A stretch of DNA of 64,000 bases from Providencia rettgeri (GCF_013702265.1 NZ_CP059348.1:1798001-1862000); one strand, 5' to 3'; positions 1 through 10,442 are shown, counted from the stretch's first letter. Program-made: numbers and translations. The notes: generated by a model from the letters alone, not told the origin.

Positions 1-202
1 AGTTGGCATAAATCATATAGTTGGCATAAACTTATTTGATGTGTATTGTGGTGAGGGGATAGCAGAGGGTTATAAGAGTCTCGCTATCAGTCTCGTCTTC
101 CAAGATACCCAGCGTACCATGGAAGAAGAAGAGATTACCGCGACCGTTGATCTGTGTGTTGCTGCGTTAAAACAGCGATTCCAAGCCTCCTTGAGGGACT
201 AA
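1..202 (+). CDS. pheT: Phenylalanine-tRNA ligase beta subunit, C-terminal end (partial)
   Basis: Reading from base 2, the last 66 codons encode the end of PheT and stop at 200-202. The tail [15 protein letters not shown], the acidic stretch MEEEEI and the ending RFQASLRD match the C-terminal B8 anticodon-recognition domain of bacterial PheT. The enzyme is an alpha2-beta2 tetramer that charges tRNA-Phe in the cytoplasm. The 5' part lies outside the window. ihfA starts 4 bases after the stop, the pheST-ihfA arrangement standard in enterobacteria, so the two are probably co-transcribed. Confidence 0.95.
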   Translation, partial: VGINHIVGINLFDVYCGEGIAEGYKSLAISLVFQDTQRTMEEEEITATVDLCVAALKQRFQASLRD

Positions 203-206
203 ACTT

Positions 207-503
207 ATGGCGCTTACTAAAGCTGAAATGTCAGAAAATTTGTTTGAAAAACTAGGTGTTAGCAAACGTGATGCGAAAGACCTTGTTGAAACTTTCTTTG
301 AAGAGGTTCGCCTTTCCTTAGAAAACGGTGAGCAAGTTAAATTATCTGGATTCGGTAACTTTGATTTACGTGATAAAAATCAACGTCCCGGTCGTAACCC
401 TAAAACTGGGGAAGATATTCCAATCACTGCTCGTCGTGTTGTTACTTTCCGTCCAGGCCAAAAATTAAAAAGCCGCGTGGAAAAAGCAACGCCAAAAGAG
501 TAA
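207..503 (+). CDS. ihfA: Integration host factor subunit alpha
   Basis: 98 residues, close to the usual 99 for IHF-alpha. The DNABII fold is complete, and the beta-arm has [13 protein letters not shown] at residues 61-73. Pro65 is the residue that intercalates into the DNA minor groove. With IhfB it forms the heterodimer that sharply bends DNA in recombination, replication and sigma-54 transcription; the psp promoter at the far end of this window is of the class that uses IHF. It follows pheT by 4 bases and ends before a strong terminator. Confidence 0.97.
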   Translation: MALTKAEMSENLFEKLGVSKRDAKDLVETFFEEVRLSLENGEQVKLSGFGNFDLRDKNQRPGRNPKTGEDIPITARRVVTFRPGQKLKSRVEKATPKE

Positions 504-532
504 TCCTATTCTCTGAATAGCAGAGTAATAAA

Positions 533-559
533 AAAGACCGCCTAGGCGGTCTTTATTTT
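533..559 (+). terminator. Rho-independent terminator after ihfA
   Basis: A perfect 10-bp stem, AAAGACCGCC / GGCGGTCTTT with a TA loop, is followed by ATTTTT. It ends the pheST-ihfA transcript. The A-rich left flank also gives a T-run on the minus strand, so it may serve the convergent RhoGAP gene too. Confidence 0.9.
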
Positions 560-591
560 TAAGTAAAACATTTTTAAGTAAAAGACATCTT

Positions 592-1740
592 TTAAATACG
601 GTGAAATAGACTTTTCTCTTGATGGATTAACGCGGCAATATAATTTTCAGCGAGTTTAGTTACTTCAGCTTCTTTTCGAAGCTCAGCAAGAGATTCCTGA
701 CTATTATGTTGCGGTGTACTGCTTGTATTGATCAAGTGCGGTGCGAAAATCATAGCTAAATTTCTGATGGACATTTTATGGGATGCCTCATCATTGGAAA
801 TGAGAGCGCAAAAGCGAGTAACAAGTTGCAATGTTAATGGCGGTGGTGCTAGGCGACTCAATGCACTGTGGATCCTTTTGTCGCAGTTTTTTAAAATCGA
901 AGGGGCTTTATTTTTTAATTGTTCACTATTTTTAATTTGTTGGGTCACATCTTCTTTGTTTTTAACTGCATCAGCACAAGCTTGTAAATCATCAAATGAA
1001 ATATCTGATTTGAAGTCGATGTTGTTAGTTTTTCTGAGTAATTCCCCAGCTATTTTTTTAAACGCGCTGGTTAATGTTTGTAAAGAACAGTTCACGGCGA
1101 GTGTAAGATGGCCATTCGGGTCATTTATCATATTAACGAGTTCACTGACAGCATTTTTGCTACCTTCAGTACGAAGTATACCTTCACTTGTTGCATACTC
1201 ATTATGTTTAAGAATCTTACAACCAAGCAGGTTAATGGCGTGATTTTTCTCTCTATCTATGTCAGAAAGACGGTCATAATTATTAATGAGTAGCTCATTG
1301 CTTTGCTGCAATTTATCGGTTTCGTTTTTTCGTGTTTTTTCTGCACGCTGGGCTTTATGTTGAGCGACTGCGTTTAATGCAGCAGCTCGTGCCGCATCGA
1401 CTCGAGGATTCCCGGTTAAACCCGCTTTGGGAATGATGCCATCTTGAGGTGATAAGTTTTTTGCGGAAGTTTCATCTGCAAAGGAAACCGCGCGAGATGA
1501 TGCCCCCTTGTTCGGAAGGCTAATCATAACAAAGGCTTCATCTGAAACAGTTTTTTTCTTGCTTACTTGTTTGCTTTGGCAACTAAAAAGTAAAGAAAAA
1601 AAGCTAGTAAATGATTGAGTTACTTTTCTTAGCGATGTTTTAAAATGGCTGTTAGCCTTATTTTCAGTTTGGCCAGTTTCTTTTACGTCGAATGTAGAGA
1701 GCGATGATTTGGGGGAATTATTAACTGTGCTTAGTGCCAT
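592..1740 (-). CDS. Eukaryotic-type RhoGAP domain protein, candidate secreted effector
   Basis: 382 residues from the ATG at 1740, which has GAGGG seven bases upstream; a TTG two codons earlier is less likely. Residues about 165-337 resemble the RhoGAP fold. SEGILRTEGSKNAVSEL (from about 186) matches the arginine-finger segment, with Arg190 as the finger. LTSAFKKIAGELL matches the conserved lysine helix, and KMSIRNLAMIFAPHLI (322-337) matches the NKM-x-x-x-NLA motif with its catalytic-pocket Asn327. RhoGAPs speed GTP hydrolysis on Rho, Rac and Cdc42, which bacteria lack, so a host target is inferred. The N-terminus is rich in Ser, Thr, Asn and Lys with a short hydrophobic patch near 45-55 and no Sec signal, as in type III effectors. 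It stands alone between ihfA and btuC, divergent from btuC, with no secretion genes in view. The domain call rests on motif reading. Confidence 0.8.
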   Translation of the reverse strand: MALSTVNNSPKSSLSTFDVKETGQTENKANSHFKTSLRKVTQSFTSFFSLLFSCQSKQVSKKKTVSDEAFVMISLPNKGASSRAVSFADETSAKNLSPQDGIIPKAGLTGNPRVDAARAAALNAVAQHKAQRAEKTRKNETDKLQQSNELLINNYDRLSDIDREKNHAINLLGCKILKHNEYATSEGILRTEGSKNAVSELVNMINDPNGHLTLAVNCSLQTLTSAFKKIAGELLRKTNNIDFKSDISFDDLQACADAVKNKEDVTQQIKNSEQLKNKAPSILKNCDKRIHSALSRLAPPPLTLQLVTRFCALISNDEASHKMSIRNLAMIFAPHLINTSSTPQHNSQESLAELRKEAEVTKLAENYIAALIHQEKSLFHRI

Positions 1741-1862
1741 ATGCAAACCCTCATTGTGGTTAAAAGTGGAATTAAAATTGGCAGCAGTTTAAATTTTTTC
1801 TTATGCTCTCTCTTATATAAAACGCGCTTATTTTTTAATGAAAGATAATTATTGTAAATGTA

Positions 1863-2867
1863 ATGACTATTTCCTTGAAAAACTTACAAAAAAAACAACA
1901 TCAATCCGATATGGGGTTGATTATTTTGTTGTTACTGAGTCTTTGTATCATTGCAATGCTATCGCTCAGTGCAGGGGAAATTTGGTATTGGCCGAACCAA
2001 TGGATGGATGATTCTGCACAATTATTTGTCTGGCAAATTCGCTTACCTCGACTTCTTGCAGTTATCACCATTGGTGCATCATTGGCAGTAACGGGCGCCA
2101 TTATGCAAGCATTATTTGAGAACCCATTGGCGGAACCGGGATTGCTAGGGATCAGTAATGGTGCTGGAGTTGCGGTTGTTTTTACTGTATTGCTCTCCTC
2201 AGGAGTTACCTACTATTGGTTAGTTAGCATAAGTGCCATTATTGGCGCTTTAGTCCTCACGGGCGTTTTACTCTATTTTGCTCGTCATCAACATTTGAAT
2301 AATGCCAGCTTATTATTAGTTGGTGTTGCGCTTGGTGTGATCAGCGGTGCGTGCATGACATGGATGGTCTACATGAGCAGTAATCTAGATTTACGCCAAT
2401 TACTGTATTGGATGATGGGCAGCTTCAGTGGTGTTGATTGGCGTCAAATAGGATTAGTCATTGCTTGCCTCCCATTTTTATTTTGGGCCATAAGTCAGGG
2501 AAGAATTTTAAATTATTTATTGCTGGGTGATATTCAAGCTTATCAATTGGGTATTTCTACGCATCGTTGGCGATTAATATTAATTATCATTACTGGAATA
2601 TTAATTGGACTCAGCGTGGCAATTGCGGGGGCAATTAGTTTTATAGGATTAGTGATCCCCCATATATTAAGGCTAAGTGGGATCACTGATAACCGTTTTT
2701 TATTACCAGCCTGTGCAATTGCTGGGGCGCTAAGCTTATTAATTGCAGATTTGTTATCCCGATTATTGATAGATAATGCTGAAATTCCGATAGGCGTGAT
2801 TACCGCGACCTTGGGCGCCCCTATTTTTATTTATCTTCTCGTCAAAAATCATACGTGGCGACAATAA
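1863..2867 (+). CDS. btuC: Vitamin B12 ABC transporter permease
   Basis: 334 residues, slightly longer than E. coli BtuC (326). It is very hydrophobic, with about ten membrane segments and the FecCD-family signatures RLPRLLAVITIGASLAVTGA near residue 60 and the coupling segment GAISFIGLVIPHILR near 260. BtuC dimerises in the inner membrane and, with two BtuD subunits and periplasmic BtuF, imports cobalamin. btuD begins one base after its stop. btuE, which lies between btuC and btuD in E. coli, is absent. No cobalamin riboswitch fits in the 122 bases upstream. Confidence 0.95.
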   Translation: MTISLKNLQKKQHQSDMGLIILLLLSLCIIAMLSLSAGEIWYWPNQWMDDSAQLFVWQIRLPRLLAVITIGASLAVTGAIMQALFENPLAEPGLLGISNGAGVAVVFTVLLSSGVTYYWLVSISAIIGALVLTGVLLYFARHQHLNNASLLLVGVALGVISGACMTWMVYMSSNLDLRQLLYWMMGSFSGVDWRQIGLVIACLPFLFWAISQGRILNYLLLGDIQAYQLGISTHRWRLILIIITGILIGLSVAIAGAISFIGLVIPHILRLSGITDNRFLLPACAIAGALSLLIADLLSRLLIDNAEIPIGVITATLGAPIFIYLLVKNHTWRQ

Positions 2868-2868
2868 T

Positions 2869-3636
2869 ATGAATAAAACAGTGATGATTGAAACGCAAAA
2901 TCTGACTGTGGGAAGCCGGTTACGAGGTATTAACCAGCCCATTTTTGCAGGGGAGCAGATACATCTATTGGGTGCGAATGGAGCAGGAAAAAGCACATTA
3001 CTTTCAGTGTTGAGTGGTTGCATATCTTACACAGGAGCGATTTTTTTTAATCGTGTGAATCTGAAAGATTATGCTGTTCAAGATCTTGCAAGGTTTCGCT
3101 CTTATCTCACACAGCAAACGGGTATTTTACCAAGTTTAAAAGTGTTTCAATACTTATCCTTGTTTATTGAGCAGCATGTCGTTCCGCCCGCAATTTTTAG
3201 CGAATTATGCGAAGATTTTCAACTTTCACCATTGCTATCTAAACCTATTAGCCAATTATCAGGTGGGGAATGGCAGCGAATTCGGATAGTCGCTGTATTT
3301 TTGCAGGTATGGGATCGGGACTGTTTGAGCGGAAAAATAATCTTATTTGATGAACCAATAAACAATTTAGATATTATTCAGCAAGGAATGCTAGATAAAT
3401 GGGTGAAATGTTTTTGTCATTGCGCAGGAACAGTTATAATGAGTGGACATAATCTTAGTCATTCTTATAAAAATGCAAGTCGAATTTGGATGATGAAGAA
3501 AGGCGCGATTATCTATGAAGGTGAGCCTGACAATGTCATGACAGAAAGTCATTTGTCAGATGTATTTATGGCTGATATAAAACTCAATCAGAGCTCATCG
3601 AATAAAGTATGGCAAATTAACGATCATACTAATTAG
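2869..3636 (+). CDS. btuD: Vitamin B12 ABC transporter ATP-binding protein
   Basis: 255 residues. Walker A is GANGAGKS (35-42), the ABC signature is LSGGEWQRIR (130-139) and Walker B is ILFDEP (158-163), followed by NNLD. The H-loop reads SGHNLSHS, with Asn where E. coli has Asp after the histidine. It powers BtuC for cobalamin uptake and is translationally coupled to it. E. coli btuD is followed directly by nlpC; here the arn operon lies between them. Confidence 0.95.
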   Translation: MNKTVMIETQNLTVGSRLRGINQPIFAGEQIHLLGANGAGKSTLLSVLSGCISYTGAIFFNRVNLKDYAVQDLARFRSYLTQQTGILPSLKVFQYLSLFIEQHVVPPAIFSELCEDFQLSPLLSKPISQLSGGEWQRIRIVAVFLQVWDRDCLSGKIILFDEPINNLDIIQQGMLDKWVKCFCHCAGTVIMSGHNLSHSYKNASRIWMMKKGAIIYEGEPDNVMTESHLSDVFMADIKLNQSSSNKVWQINDHTN

Positions 3637-3691
3637 CTAATCGTGTTCTTATTGCCCGTATCACGGCAATTATTGCAGTAATGATGACTGG

Positions 3692-3726
3692 TGTTGAGGT
3701 TCGGTTAAAGTAATTTTAACTAGAAT
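3692..3726 (+). promoter_or_regulatory. PhoP-box promoter of the arn operon (predicted)
   Basis: TGTTGA (3692-3697), a 5-base spacer and GGTTAA (3703-3708) fit the PhoP direct-repeat box (T/G)GTTTA-N5-(T/G)GTTTA with one mismatch per half. A TAGAAT -10 begins exactly 12 bases downstream (3721-3726) with no good -35, the usual layout of PhoP-activated promoters. arnB starts 34 bases further on. Seen in sequence; binding is inferred. Confidence 0.6.
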
Positions 3727-3760
3727 ATCCTATTCATAATGAAACTAGGCTACAGACAAT

Positions 3761-4906
3761 ATGAGCAATTTCCTTCCGTTTTCAAAACCAGCAATCGGGG
3801 ATGAAGAGGTTAAGGCAGTAGAAAACGTTCTGCGTTCAGGCTGGATAACTACAGGCCCACAGAATCATCAATTAGAAGAAGATTTTTGCAAACGTTATGG
3901 TTGCAAGCATGCGATTGCCCTTGCATCGGCAACTGCAGGTATGCATGTTGTTTTGATGGCGCTGGGTATCGGTCCTGGTGATGAGGTTATCACTCCGTCA
4001 CAAACATGGGTTTCAACTATCAATATGATTGAGCTGCTAGGTGCAACGCCAGTTATGATTGATGTTGATCGTGATACCCTCATGATTCAGCCAGAAGCAG
4101 TAGAAAAAGCCTTAACGAGCAAAACGAAGGCAATTATCCCTGTTCATTATGCGGGTGCGCCTTGTGATTTAGATGCCCTGCGTGCCATCGCGAAAAAAGC
4201 AGGTGTTTACCTCATTGAAGATGCGGCTCATGCAGTCGGAACACGTTATAAAAATGAGTGGATTGGTGAGAAGGGCACTGCCATTTTTTCATTCCATGCA
4301 ATCAAAAACGTAACCTGTGCTGAAGGTGGTCTAGTCGCCACTGACGATGATGCACTTGCTCAGCGTGTTCGTGCATTAAAATTTCATGGTTTAGGTGTAG
4401 ATGCGTTTGATCGCCAAATGCAAGGCCGTAAACCGCAAGCCGAAGTGGTTGAGCCAGGTTTCAAATATAACCTATCTGATATTCATGCGGCGATTGCAGT
4501 AGTACAATTATCCCGCGTTGAGTATTTAAACCAGCGTCGAGCTGAACTGACGGCACGCTACCGTGAGTTACTAAAAGACTCTCCATTACAAATGTTATCT
4601 GTGCCAGAATACCCACATTTACACGCTAACCACTTATTTATGGTACGTGTTGATGAATCTGTGTGTGGCATTGACCGCGATGCATTTATGGAGAAGCTAA
4701 AAGAGCATAATATTGGTACGGGATTACATTTCCGTGCGGCTCATACACAAAAATATTACCGCGAAAAATACCCAGAGCTGTCATTGCCAGAATCAACATG
4801 GAATAGTGCAACGCTTTGCTCATTGCCTCTGTTCCCAGACATGACTGACGCGGATGTTGAACGGGTAGTAAGTGCGATTAATACAGTCCTTTTGGAGTCA
4901 AAATAG
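3761..4906 (+). CDS. arnB: UDP-4-amino-4-deoxy-L-arabinose aminotransferase
   Basis: 381 residues, full length for the DegT/DnrJ/EryC1 family. The PLP lysine is Lys182 in [13 protein letters not shown], and EDAAHAVG near 150 holds the aspartate that contacts the PLP ring nitrogen. It transfers an amino group from glutamate to UDP-4-keto-pentose to give UDP-L-Ara4N, the precursor used to mask lipid A phosphates against polymyxin. It is the first gene of arnBCADTEF. Its TAG overlaps the GTG start of arnC by one base. Confidence 0.97.
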   Translation: MSNFLPFSKPAIGDEEVKAVENVLRSGWITTGPQNHQLEEDFCKRYGCKHAIALASATAGMHVVLMALGIGPGDEVITPSQTWVSTINMIELLGATPVMIDVDRDTLMIQPEAVEKALTSKTKAIIPVHYAGAPCDLDALRAIAKKAGVYLIEDAAHAVGTRYKNEWIGEKGTAIFSFHAIKNVTCAEGGLVATDDDALAQRVRALKFHGLGVDAFDRQMQGRKPQAEVVEPGFKYNLSDIHAAIAVVQLSRVEYLNQRRAELTARYRELLKDSPLQMLSVPEYPHLHANHLFMVRVDESVCGIDRDAFMEKLKEHNIGTGLHFRAAHTQKYYREKYPELSLPESTWNSATLCSLPLFPDMTDADVERVVSAINTVLLESK

Positions 4907-5898
4907 TGTCATTAGCTGATGAATTTGATGAGATTAAAAAAGTCTCAGTGGTAATCCCTGTTTATAACGAAGAGCAAAGTTTGCCTCAACTGTTAGAACG
5001 TACGATTAAGTCCTGTAAACAACTGACTCAAGCTTATGAGTTAATTCTAGTTGACGATGGAAGTAGCGACCGTTCTGCAAAAATGTTGGTTGAAGCGGCT
5101 GAAAATCCAGATAACCATGTGATTGCGATCATTTTAAACCGCAACTATGGTCAACACTCTGCGATCATGGCGGGTTTCAATCAAGCGGATGGCGACTTAG
5201 TTATCACTCTTGATGCGGACTTACAAAACCCACCGGAAGAGATCCCTCGTTTAGTACAAACAGCGGCTCAAGGCTATGATGTTGTTGGTACTCGTCGTGC
5301 TAATCGTCAAGATTCATGGTTCCGCAAAACGGCGTCAAAAATGATCAATGCAATGATCACCAAGGCGACCGGTCGTTCAATGGGTGACTATGGTTGTATG
5401 CTGCGCGCTTATCGCCGTCACATCATTGAAGCGATGCTTCAATGCCATGAACGCAGCACATTTATTCCTATTTTAGCGAATACCTTTGCGCGTAGAACCA
5501 TCGAAATTGATGTAGCGCATGCTGAGCGCGAGTTTGGTGATTCAAAATACAGCTTTATGAAGCTGATTAATTTAATGTATGACTTATTAACTTGTTTAAC
5601 GACTGCGCCTCTGCGTTTGTTAAGCGTGGTTGGTAGCATTATCGCTGCTGGCGGCTTTGTGCTGGCAGTGTTGTTAATTGTTTTACGTTTACTGTTCGGT
5701 GCGAGCTGGGCAGCTGACGGCGTATTTACACTGTTTGCGATACTCTTTATGTTTATCGGCGCACAGTTTGTTGCTATGGGATTATTGGGCGAATACATCG
5801 GTAGGATCTATAATGATGTGCGCGCGAGACCTCGTTATTTTATTCAAAAAGTCGTCGGTGCAGACCTTAAAACCGACAAAAATCAGGAAGAAAACTAA
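4906..5898 (+). CDS. arnC: Undecaprenyl-phosphate 4-deoxy-4-formamido-L-arabinose transferase
   Basis: 330 residues, slightly longer than E. coli ArnC (322). The GT2 domain begins [17 protein letters not shown], with the metal-binding [10 protein letters not shown] near residue 103 and two C-terminal membrane segments near 235-305. It moves formyl-Ara4N from UDP to undecaprenyl phosphate on the cytoplasmic face. The start is GTG overlapping the arnB stop, and the stop overlaps the arnA ATG (TAATG), so the genes are translationally coupled. Confidence 0.96.
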   Translation: MSLADEFDEIKKVSVVIPVYNEEQSLPQLLERTIKSCKQLTQAYELILVDDGSSDRSAKMLVEAAENPDNHVIAIILNRNYGQHSAIMAGFNQADGDLVITLDADLQNPPEEIPRLVQTAAQGYDVVGTRRANRQDSWFRKTASKMINAMITKATGRSMGDYGCMLRAYRRHIIEAMLQCHERSTFIPILANTFARRTIEIDVAHAEREFGDSKYSFMKLINLMYDLLTCLTTAPLRLLSVVGSIIAAGGFVLAVLLIVLRLLFGASWAADGVFTLFAILFMFIGAQFVAMGLLGEYIGRIYNDVRARPRYFIQKVVGADLKTDKNQEEN

Positions 5899-7883
5899 TG
5901 AAAGCTATTGTTTTTGCCTATCATGATATTGGCTGTGTAGGGATAAAAGCGCTTGAGAAAGCGGGTTTTGATATTCAGGCAGTATTTACACACACTGATG
6001 ATCCAAATGAAAACCACTTTTACTCTTCTGTAGCTCGTGTCAGTGCAGATATGGAACTTCCTGTTTTCGCTCCAGAAAACGTTAACCACCCACTGTGGAT
6101 TGAACGTATTCGTGAGATGAAACCCGATGTGATTTTCTCTTTCTACTATCGCGATATGTTAAGCGAAGAACTGTTAGCATTAGCACCGAAAGGCGCTTTC
6201 AACCTGCACGGTTCTTTACTGCCTAAATACCGTGGTCGTGCACCAATCAACTGGGCACTGTTAAATGGTGAAAGCGAAACTGGCGTAACGCTGCACAAAA
6301 TGGTTGCTAAAGCTGATGCTGGCGATATCGTAGCGCAAGAAAAAGTGGCTATCACGGATACTGATACTGCCCTGACTCTGCATGCGAAAGTCCGTGAAGC
6401 AGCAGAAGTTCTGTTAGATAAAACTCTGCCATTAATCGAAGCGGGCAGCTACAAAACTGTTGCTCAAGATGAGAGCCAAGCAAGCTACTTCGGTCGTCGT
6501 TGTGCTGATGATGGTCAAATCGACTGGAGCCGCAGCGCGAAAGAAATTAGCTGCCTGATCCGCGCAGTGACTGAACCATACCCAGGCGCGTTCACCTATT
6601 TAGGTGCACGTAAAATGATCGTATGGCGTGCTCGTGTATTAGACGATAACCAAGGTAAAGCTGCGGGTACCGTATTATCTAGCGACCCACTGCGTATCGC
6701 ATGTGGTCAAGGCGCACTGGAAATCGTTAGCGGTCAAAGCGAAACTGGTCTGTACATGCAAGGCAACCGTCTGGCTAACGAAATGGGCATCGTAACTGAC
6801 GTTCGCGTTGGTGCTAAACCAACTGCGCAAGTTAAGCGTCGTAAACGTGTTCTGATTTTAGGTGTGAACGGCTTTATCGGTAACCACTTAACTGAGCGTC
6901 TGTTACAAGATGATAACTACGATATCTATGGTATGGATATTGGTTCATCTGCAATTGAACGTTTCATTGGTAACCCTCGTTTCCACTTTATCGAAGGTGA
7001 CGTAAGCATCCACACTGAGTGGATCGAATACCACATCAAAAAATGTGACGTTATTCTGCCACTGGTTGCTATCGCGACACCAATCGAATACACCCGTAAC
7101 CCACTGCGTGTATTCGAATTAGACTTCGAAGAAAACCTGAAAGTTGTTCGTTACTGCGTGAAATACAACAAACGTATCATTTTCCCATCAACTTCTGAAG
7201 TTTATGGTATGTGTGATGATAAAGAGTTTGATGAAGACGAATCTCGTCTGATCGTTGGTCCAATCAACAAACAACGTTGGATTTACTCTGTATCTAAACA
7301 GTTACTTGACCGAGTTATCTGGGCATACGGCGCGAAAGAAGGTCTGAAATTCACCTTATTCCGTCCATTTAACTGGATGGGACCACGTTTAGACAGCCTG
7401 AACTCTGCGCGTATTGGTAGCTCACGTGCAATCACTCAGCTGATCCTGAACTTAGTTGAAGGTTCACCAATCAAGTTAGTCGATGGTGGTGCGCAAAAAC
7501 GCTGCTTCACAGATATCAAAGATGGTATCGAAGCACTGTTCCGCATCATTGAAAACAAAGATGGCAAATGTGATGGTCAAATCATCAACATCGGTAACCC
7601 AACTAACGAAGCAAGTATTCGTCAGTTAGCGGAAATGCTGTTAGAAAGCTTCGAAAAACACCCGGCTCGTAGCAAATTCCCTCCATTTGCTGGCTTCCGT
7701 GAAATCGAAAGCGCTAGCTACTATGGTCAAGGTTACCAAGACGTTGAGCATCGTAAACCAAGTGTTGAAAACGCACGTCGTTTACTTGACTGGGTTCCGA
7801 CGATCGACATGAAAGATACCATTGAAGAAACATTAGACTTCTTCTTACAGGGTGCTGTAGAAGAGCTGGAAAGCAAAAAATAA
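5898..7883 (+). CDS. arnA: Bifunctional UDP-Ara4N formyltransferase / UDP-glucuronate decarboxylase
   Basis: 661 residues with both domains. The N-terminal formyltransferase (about 1-304) has [20 protein letters not shown] with the catalytic Asn and His near 102-104. The C-terminal dehydrogenase (about 316-661) has the NAD-binding GVNGFIGNH and the catalytic YSVSK. It makes the UDP-4-keto-pentose that ArnB uses and then formylates UDP-Ara4N. Codon use in its middle is noticeably more biased, rich in CTG and CGT, than in flanking arn genes, which suggests high expression. It overlaps arnC and arnD by one base at each end. Confidence 0.97.
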   Translation: MKAIVFAYHDIGCVGIKALEKAGFDIQAVFTHTDDPNENHFYSSVARVSADMELPVFAPENVNHPLWIERIREMKPDVIFSFYYRDMLSEELLALAPKGAFNLHGSLLPKYRGRAPINWALLNGESETGVTLHKMVAKADAGDIVAQEKVAITDTDTALTLHAKVREAAEVLLDKTLPLIEAGSYKTVAQDESQASYFGRRCADDGQIDWSRSAKEISCLIRAVTEPYPGAFTYLGARKMIVWRARVLDDNQGKAAGTVLSSDPLRIACGQGALEIVSGQSETGLYMQGNRLANEMGIVTDVRVGAKPTAQVKRRKRVLILGVNGFIGNHLTERLLQDDNYDIYGMDIGSSAIERFIGNPRFHFIEGDVSIHTEWIEYHIKKCDVILPLVAIATPIEYTRNPLRVFELDFEENLKVVRYCVKYNKRIIFPSTSEVYGMCDDKEFDEDESRLIVGPINKQRWIYSVSKQLLDRVIWAYGAKEGLKFTLFRPFNWMGPRLDSLNSARIGSSRAITQLILNLVEGSPIKLVDGGAQKRCFTDIKDGIEALFRIIENKDGKCDGQIINIGNPTNEASIRQLAEMLLESFEKHPARSKFPPFAGFREIESASYYGQGYQDVEHRKPSVENARRLLDWVPTIDMKDTIEETLDFFLQGAVEELESKK

Positions 7884-8776
7884 TGAAAAAAGTTGGCTTG
7901 AGAATCGATGTGGACACCTATCAAGGTACATTGAAAGGGGTTCCTCAATTACTTAAAGTGCTCAAAGAGCATGATATTCAGGCCAGCTTTTTCTTCAGTG
8001 TAGGACCCGATAATATGGGGCGCCATTTATGGCGCCTTTTGCGTCCTAAATTTCTGTGGAAAATGCTACGGTCGAATGCGGCATCTTTGTATGGTTTAGA
8101 TATTTTACTGGCGGGTACTGCGTGGCCAGGTAAAAAAATCGCCAAAGATTTAGGCTATTTGATGAAACAAACCTTGGACGCTGGGCATGAAGTCGGCTTA
8201 CATGCGTGGGATCATCAAGGATGGCAAGCCAAAGTGGCTAAATGGAGCGAGGCTCAACTCACTGAACAAGTGAAATTGGGTGTCGACGCACTGCACAACG
8301 CGACAGGTCAACGAGTCACTTGTTCAGCGGTAGCAGGGTGGCGTGGTGACGAGCGTGTACTCGAAGTTAAACAAGGGTTTAATTTTGACTACAACAGCGA
8401 CTGCCGTGGAAAGTTCCCATTTAGACCTATTCTACGTGATGGTTCGTTGGGAACAGTGCAAATTCCTGTGACGTTACCGACCTATGATGAAGTCGTTGGT
8501 ACAGTGGTAGCGGACGAAGAATTTAATGATTTTATTCTTCAAGCAATCAAAGATGACCAAGGTGTTCCTGTTTACACTATCCATACGGAAGTGGAAGGAA
8601 TGTCAAAGTCACAACAATTTTCACAATTATTGGAACGAATTAAGCAAGAAGAAATCCAATTCTGTACATTGAGTGAATTGTTGCCTGAAGACATCAATAC
8701 GCTTCCAAAAGGAAGAGTGGTTCGCGCCCCATTCCCGGGACGAGAAGGTTGGCTGGGCTGCCAAGAAGAGGAATAA
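7883..8776 (+). CDS. arnD: 4-deoxy-4-formamido-L-arabinose-phosphoundecaprenol deformylase
   Basis: 297 residues with a NodB-type polysaccharide deacetylase fold. [11 protein letters not shown] near the N-terminus carries the metal and catalytic aspartates, and [14 protein letters not shown] near 98 carries the metal-binding histidines. It removes the formyl group from the undecaprenyl-linked sugar, making the previous transfer irreversible. ATG overlaps the arnA TAA. The carboxy end GWLGCQEEE is followed 7 bases later by arnT. Confidence 0.96.
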   Translation: MKKVGLRIDVDTYQGTLKGVPQLLKVLKEHDIQASFFFSVGPDNMGRHLWRLLRPKFLWKMLRSNAASLYGLDILLAGTAWPGKKIAKDLGYLMKQTLDAGHEVGLHAWDHQGWQAKVAKWSEAQLTEQVKLGVDALHNATGQRVTCSAVAGWRGDERVLEVKQGFNFDYNSDCRGKFPFRPILRDGSLGTVQIPVTLPTYDEVVGTVVADEEFNDFILQAIKDDQGVPVYTIHTEVEGMSKSQQFSQLLERIKQEEIQFCTLSELLPEDINTLPKGRVVRAPFPGREGWLGCQEEE

Positions 8777-8783
8777 AATACCC

Positions 8784-10442
8784 ATGTTGAATAACCGAGC
8801 GAGCAAAGTAGGAGCCTCTCTGCTGGCTCTTTTTTTTGTCTTGACCTATTTGTTGCCGTTAAACAGCCGTTTACTTTGGCAGCCGGATGAAACCCGTTAT
8901 GCGGAAATCAGTCGCGAAATGCTACAACGCGGCGACTGGATTGTGCCGTACATGCTGGATATTCGTTACTTTGAAAAACCAGTGGCGGGGTATTGGATCA
9001 ACAATATTAGCCAAATGATTTTTGGTGACACAAACTTTGCAGTTCGTTTCGGTTCTGTCTTCTGTATTTTATTGAGCACTCTGCTGGTTTACCGCATGGC
9101 AAAAATGATGTGGCGTAATAGCCATGTTGCTTATGTGGCAAGCTTCATCTACATTTCGATGTTCTTGGTGTTTGCAGTAGGAACATACAGCGTTCTCGAC
9201 CCGATGCTATCGTTATGGATAGCCGCCAGTATGTTCTGTTGCTTATGGGCAATGAAAGCTCGAGAGGTTAAAACCAAACTCGCCGCGTGGGGAGCTCTTG
9301 GCTTGGCTTGCGGTATGGCATTCATGACCAAAGGCTTTTTAGCCTTAGCCATTCCCGTCATCGTGATGCTACCTATCACCTTGTATCAAAAACGTTTTCT
9401 TGAAATGCTCAAATATGGACCATTAGCGATTATCACTGCGGTGATCATCAGCTTGCCATGGGCATTAGCAATAGCCAAACAAGAACCGGATTACTGGAAT
9501 TACTTCTTCTGGGTTGAGCATGTGAAACGCTTTACGGCGGATGATGCTCAGCACGTCGCGCCATTCTGGTACTACATTCCGATTATTTTGCTTGGGGCTA
9601 TTCCGTGGATGGGCTTAGTACCTGGCTCCTTAATTAAAGGGTGGAAAGAACGTAAATCTAGCCCGGATATGTTCTTTTTATTATGTTGGTTTGTGGTGCC
9701 GGTGATTTTCTTCAGTGTTTCACGCGGAAAATTACCGACTTACATGCTGCCGTTTATGGCACCATTGGCGCTATTAATGGCGAAATATGGTGTGGATTGT
9801 GTACGCAATGGCACCATGAAGGCATTGAAAGCTAACGGAATTATTAACATTGTTATCGGGATTGCCGCCGTGATCGCGGTGATTATTGTCAGCAGTGTGA
9901 TCAAAAAGCCCCTATATGAGCATGATGAATGGTCAAAAATGGTACTGGGTGTTGTCGCATTTTCGATTTGGGCGATCATCGGTTATCTCTGCACGGTACT
10001 GAATGCAAAATACTGGTTATGGGCGGCGTCTTGCTCATTGGCAGTCAGTTTATGTATTGGTAGCGCATTGCCAAATAACACGATTGACTCGAAGTTACCG
10101 CAGAATTTTATTCATCAAAATCATGATCTTTTGATGAACAGCCAGTATTTGATGGCAAGTAACGTTGGCGTGGCTGCGGGACTGGCATGGGAAACCAAAA
10201 ATTCCAATATTTATCTCTATAATAGCAGCGGTGAATTAACCTATGGCTTGGAATACCCAGACAGTGCGCATCGTTTGGTTAAACCGGATGAATTTGCGGC
10301 TTGGCTAGCGAAAGCTCGCCAAGAAGGGCAGGTCACCGTGGTGTTCTTATTAGGTAAAAAAGAAGGTTTGCCAGACATTCCTAAGCCGGATGAAGTCATT
10401 AAGAATTCCCGTATGGCAATAGTGGTTTACCATAAACAATGA
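8784..10442 (+). CDS. arnT: Lipid A 4-amino-4-deoxy-L-arabinose transferase
   Basis: 552 residues from the ATG at 8784, which gives the usual family length and [10 protein letters not shown]; an upstream in-frame start inside arnD would only add unrelated sequence. A GT83/PMT-type polytopic enzyme with about 12 membrane segments and the conserved periplasmic [18 protein letters not shown] just after the first helix, which holds the catalytic Asp/Glu region. It moves L-Ara4N from undecaprenyl phosphate to lipid A in the periplasm. It overlaps arnE by an ATGA. Confidence 0.95.
   Translation: MLNNRASKVGASLLALFFVLTYLLPLNSRLLWQPDETRYAEISREMLQRGDWIVPYMLDIRYFEKPVAGYWINNISQMIFGDTNFAVRFGSVFCILLSTLLVYRMAKMMWRNSHVAYVASFIYISMFLVFAVGTYSVLDPMLSLWIAASMFCCLWAMKAREVKTKLAAWGALGLACGMAFMTKGFLALAIPVIVMLPITLYQKRFLEMLKYGPLAIITAVIISLPWALAIAKQEPDYWNYFFWVEHVKRFTADDAQHVAPFWYYIPIILLGAIPWMGLVPGSLIKGWKERKSSPDMFFLLCWFVVPVIFFSVSRGKLPTYMLPFMAPLALLMAKYGVDCVRNGTMKALKANGIINIVIGIAAVIAVIIVSSVIKKPLYEHDEWSKMVLGVVAFSIWAIIGYLCTVLNAKYWLWAASCSLAVSLCIGSALPNNTIDSKLPQNFIHQNHDLLMNSQYLMASNVGVAAGLAWETKNSNIYLYNSSGELTYGLEYPDSAHRLVKPDEFAAWLAKARQEGQVTVVFLLGKKEGLPDIPKPDEVIKNSRMAIVVYHKQ

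Noticed and set aside
2..31. Direct repeat GTTGGCATAAA twice at the start of the window.
   Set aside because: In frame it encodes [10 protein letters not shown] of PheT, and E. coli PheT has a similar VG-x-N doubled motif, so it is coding.
728..1243. 171-codon ORF on the plus strand opposite the RhoGAP gene.
   Set aside because: No family resemblance; it is a shadow of the opposite-strand gene, which has clear domain motifs and an SD.
1741..1862. Cobalamin riboswitch before btuC.
   Set aside because: The 122-base gap is too short and lacks the B12-box.
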